A DNA stretch of 64,000 nt from Monarcha castaneiventris obscurior (taxonomy: Eukaryota > Chordata > Aves > Passeriformes > Monarchidae), in contig JAMPIT010000059.1 of assembly GCA_026261815.1 (NCBI GenBank), positions 22,678,001-22,742,000 on the forward strand, given 5' to 3'. The first letter of the stretch is position 1; every line of letters begins with the position of its first letter. Below the pieces are notes generated by a model that worked only from the letters and a program-made list of their open reading frames with translations, made no database searches and was not told where the DNA came from. Shown one piece after another: positions 62,901 through 64,000 of the stretch. The position numbers and the translations under genes were made by a program.

Positions 62901-62983
62901 AAATTATTGTTTTCAGTACCCTCGGTACTTCTTTCAAGTCCATCAAGTATCAGCCATTTGTACTCTCCTTGCTCAATCCTTAC
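59919..62983 (-). other. TRIO: TRIO intron (3.1 kb)
   Basis: AT-rich intron between the first two exons of the window, with a short A-rich run near 60531-60543. No repeat, exon or RNA gene recognised. Confidence 0.82.
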
Positions 62984-63496
62984 CTTCTCAGCATCCTGCT
63001 CAAACAGCCTGAGCTGAAAACATTGGTCCAATTTCAATTTCCGCACATGCCACATCTGATGCAGATGCTGCCGTGTTGAGTGCAGCCTGTCCAGCATGGT
63101 GGATACTTTGGGTAAAAGGTTCTGTAAGTCTGCATTCCCTGACCCAGAGTTCTTTTTGGGAAAGCTATCACTGCTCTGTATCCGCTGCAGCAGCTTTTGT
63201 CCTTCCACATCAAGGTCCTCGATAGGGGCCTTAATGACTTTCTTTTTTAATTGTGAATGCTCCTCTATCATATTGCGAGCACCTTCCAGGTCCTGAGGCA
63301 TTTCCTTTTTTGACAATATATCTTGCAGTTCCTCCAGTCTGGACAGCATATGGGTTGCATTGCTAATGTAGTCCTCAAAGGCAACTCTGATTTCTATCCA
63401 CTCCTCATGGTTGTATTCCAAACAGCCATCAAATTCTGGGGTTAGCTGAGAAGGATCAACTACTTTGGTAAGGCCTTCCAGAGACACCATATTTGT
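62984..63496 (-). CDS. TRIO: TRIO exon, first in window: end of SEC14 linker plus first spectrin repeat
   Basis: This is the longest exon, 513 nt or 171 codons, phase 0 at both ends. It opens with TNMVSLEGLTKVVDPSQLTP after the acceptor tttttag and closes with LRLFEQDAEK before donor gtaagg. The first 30 or so residues, including EFDGCLEYNHEEW, are the stretch that follows the SEC14/CRAL-TRIO lipid-binding domain in this family. The remainder is mostly helical spectrin-repeat sequence, rich in L, E, K and Q. It is interrupted at about residues 100-120 by a serine- and glycine-rich loop (SSDSFPKKNSGSGNADL) that is probably unstructured. The terminal helix carries the KLKLDQCFQLRLFEQD pattern that recurs at the ends of later exons. 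The ATG within the exon (63490) is an internal methionine, not a start: upstream exons lie beyond position 64000. Confidence 0.96.
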
Positions 63497-64000
63497 CTAA
63501 AAAATAGAAATGGAAAGAAAAAAAGCACTGTTACTGAAATGAATTTGATATTTCCTTGTATGTTTTTGCTTTTCTCTTTGTAAGAATTGATCATGAAGTC
63601 CACACGTCAACTTTTCTCACATATTTCATGTATCGATTCTGATCAGCAGAAGACAGGAGGTCTTGCAGGTATTTCCCCACATTCCTTTCTTACCTCACTA
63701 CATTTAAGAACAAAACAGCAACCACTCTTTTGATTACTGTTCTGATTAAGTTTTGACTCTGTGTATTGCAAAGCTGCAGAAGGATAACAGCACGGTTCAT
63801 TCAGCTGATTTCCTCTGGATGCTGGAGATATCACAATTACCATAATACAAATTAAGATAACAGACAAAACCTAAGTTTTTTACCATTAGGGGGAAAAACT
63901 TAATTCAATCTTTCTTTAGCTTACAAAAAGAATATAAACAACACCACGCCCAATTACCTAGCCTAAGTACATGCAGAAAACCACCTTCCTTCTAGCACCA
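63497..64000 (-). other. TRIO: TRIO intron, 3' end of upstream intron
   Basis: The last 504 bases are the end of the intron that precedes exon 62984-63496. The acceptor is ttctattttttag with a good pyrimidine tract. The exon coding the end of the SEC14 domain is not inside the window. Confidence 0.85.

Larger units (their letters stand above)
90..63496 (-). other. TRIO: TRIO gene, partial (15 internal exons, spectrin-repeat region)
   Basis: All coding signal belongs to one minus-strand gene. The fifteen exons join into 928 codons without a stop. Every acceptor ends in AG and every donor begins with GT. The product is the spectrin-repeat array of TRIO, a large cytoplasmic Rho-family exchange factor. 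In the known family this array links the N-terminal SEC14-like domain to two DH-PH exchange modules (Rac1/RhoG, then RhoA) and a C-terminal kinase, and it acts in axon guidance, cell migration and cytoskeletal control. TRIO is preferred over its paralogue kalirin because recalled TRIO-specific wording is present, such as [28 protein letters not shown] and GADKLGPNSETDHV; kalirin differs at these places. Start codon, SEC14 domain, exchange domains and both UTRs are outside the window. Confidence 0.96.

Noticed and set aside
62984..63490. ATG at 63490 as the translation start of a short TRIO isoform
   Set aside because: It follows a good acceptor by two codons and continues the SEC14-proximal sequence in frame; no promoter or 5' leader evidence was seen.
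90..63496. The gene being KALRN (kalirin) rather than TRIO
   Set aside because: At places where the paralogues are recalled to differ ([60 protein letters not shown]) the window follows TRIO.
90..63496. A processed or decayed TRIO pseudogene
   Set aside because: All introns are present, all splice sites are canonical, and 928 codons are open with mostly conservative differences.
1..64000. tRNA, rRNA, snoRNA or CRISPR-like arrays
   Set aside because: No tRNA B-box with a foldable arm, no rRNA-like sequence, no spaced direct repeats; scattered TGATGA strings lack paired box elements.

Overview
The window is from a vertebrate nuclear genome, most likely a bird and probably a neoavian or passerine. 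It is an AT-rich, gene-sparse, intron-dominated stretch. Its recognisable dispersed repeats are CR1 LINEs: two younger 3'-truncated copies with the avian 3' end ('ggttggaa...' and an 'attctatg'-type tail), plus several heavily decayed older copies. There is no operon structure and no bacterial-style gene. A single gene explains all the coding signal: fifteen consecutive internal exons of TRIO, the Rho guanine-nucleotide exchange factor, on the minus strand. Transcription runs from high to low coordinates. Both ends of the gene lie outside the window: SEC14 end upstream beyond 64000, DH/PH, SH3, Ig and kinase parts downstream beyond position 1. The exons total 2,784 nt, exactly 928 codons, with no internal stop or frameshift, and every junction has canonical AG/GT borders. 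They encode almost the whole spectrin-repeat scaffold. Human-like numbering of about 181 to 1108 is estimated by anchoring on residues recalled from human TRIO, not by an alignment. Layout from gene 5' to 3': the large first exon is at 62984-63496; then 59796-59918, 51533-51724, 48119-48250, 43228-43458, 35918-36040, 29670-29861, 19954-20123, 18870-19044, 11890-12085, 11135-11301, 3897-4016, 2293-2484, 1675-1824 and 90-197. Introns range from about 0.5 kb to 9.5 kb. Exon sizes repeat as 123+192+132+231, 123+192+170+175 and 120+192+150+108+, each set coding matching stretches of successive repeats. This is a fossil of internal duplication of a multi-exon block. The rest is intron: CR1 fragments in both orientations, one unproven LTR-like GC-rich segment at about 47.15-47.79 kb, simple repeats (TG, GGAA, AAT, TTTTA), G/T-rich tracts including a potential G-quadruplex, and long stretches where nothing could be recognised. 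I found no RNA gene, no second protein gene and no undescribed system. The more interesting points are the exon-size periodicity, the conserved human disease-cluster codons in the last exon, weak +5 donor positions on symmetric exons, the CpG-dense exon at 11135-11301, and the layered CR1 history.
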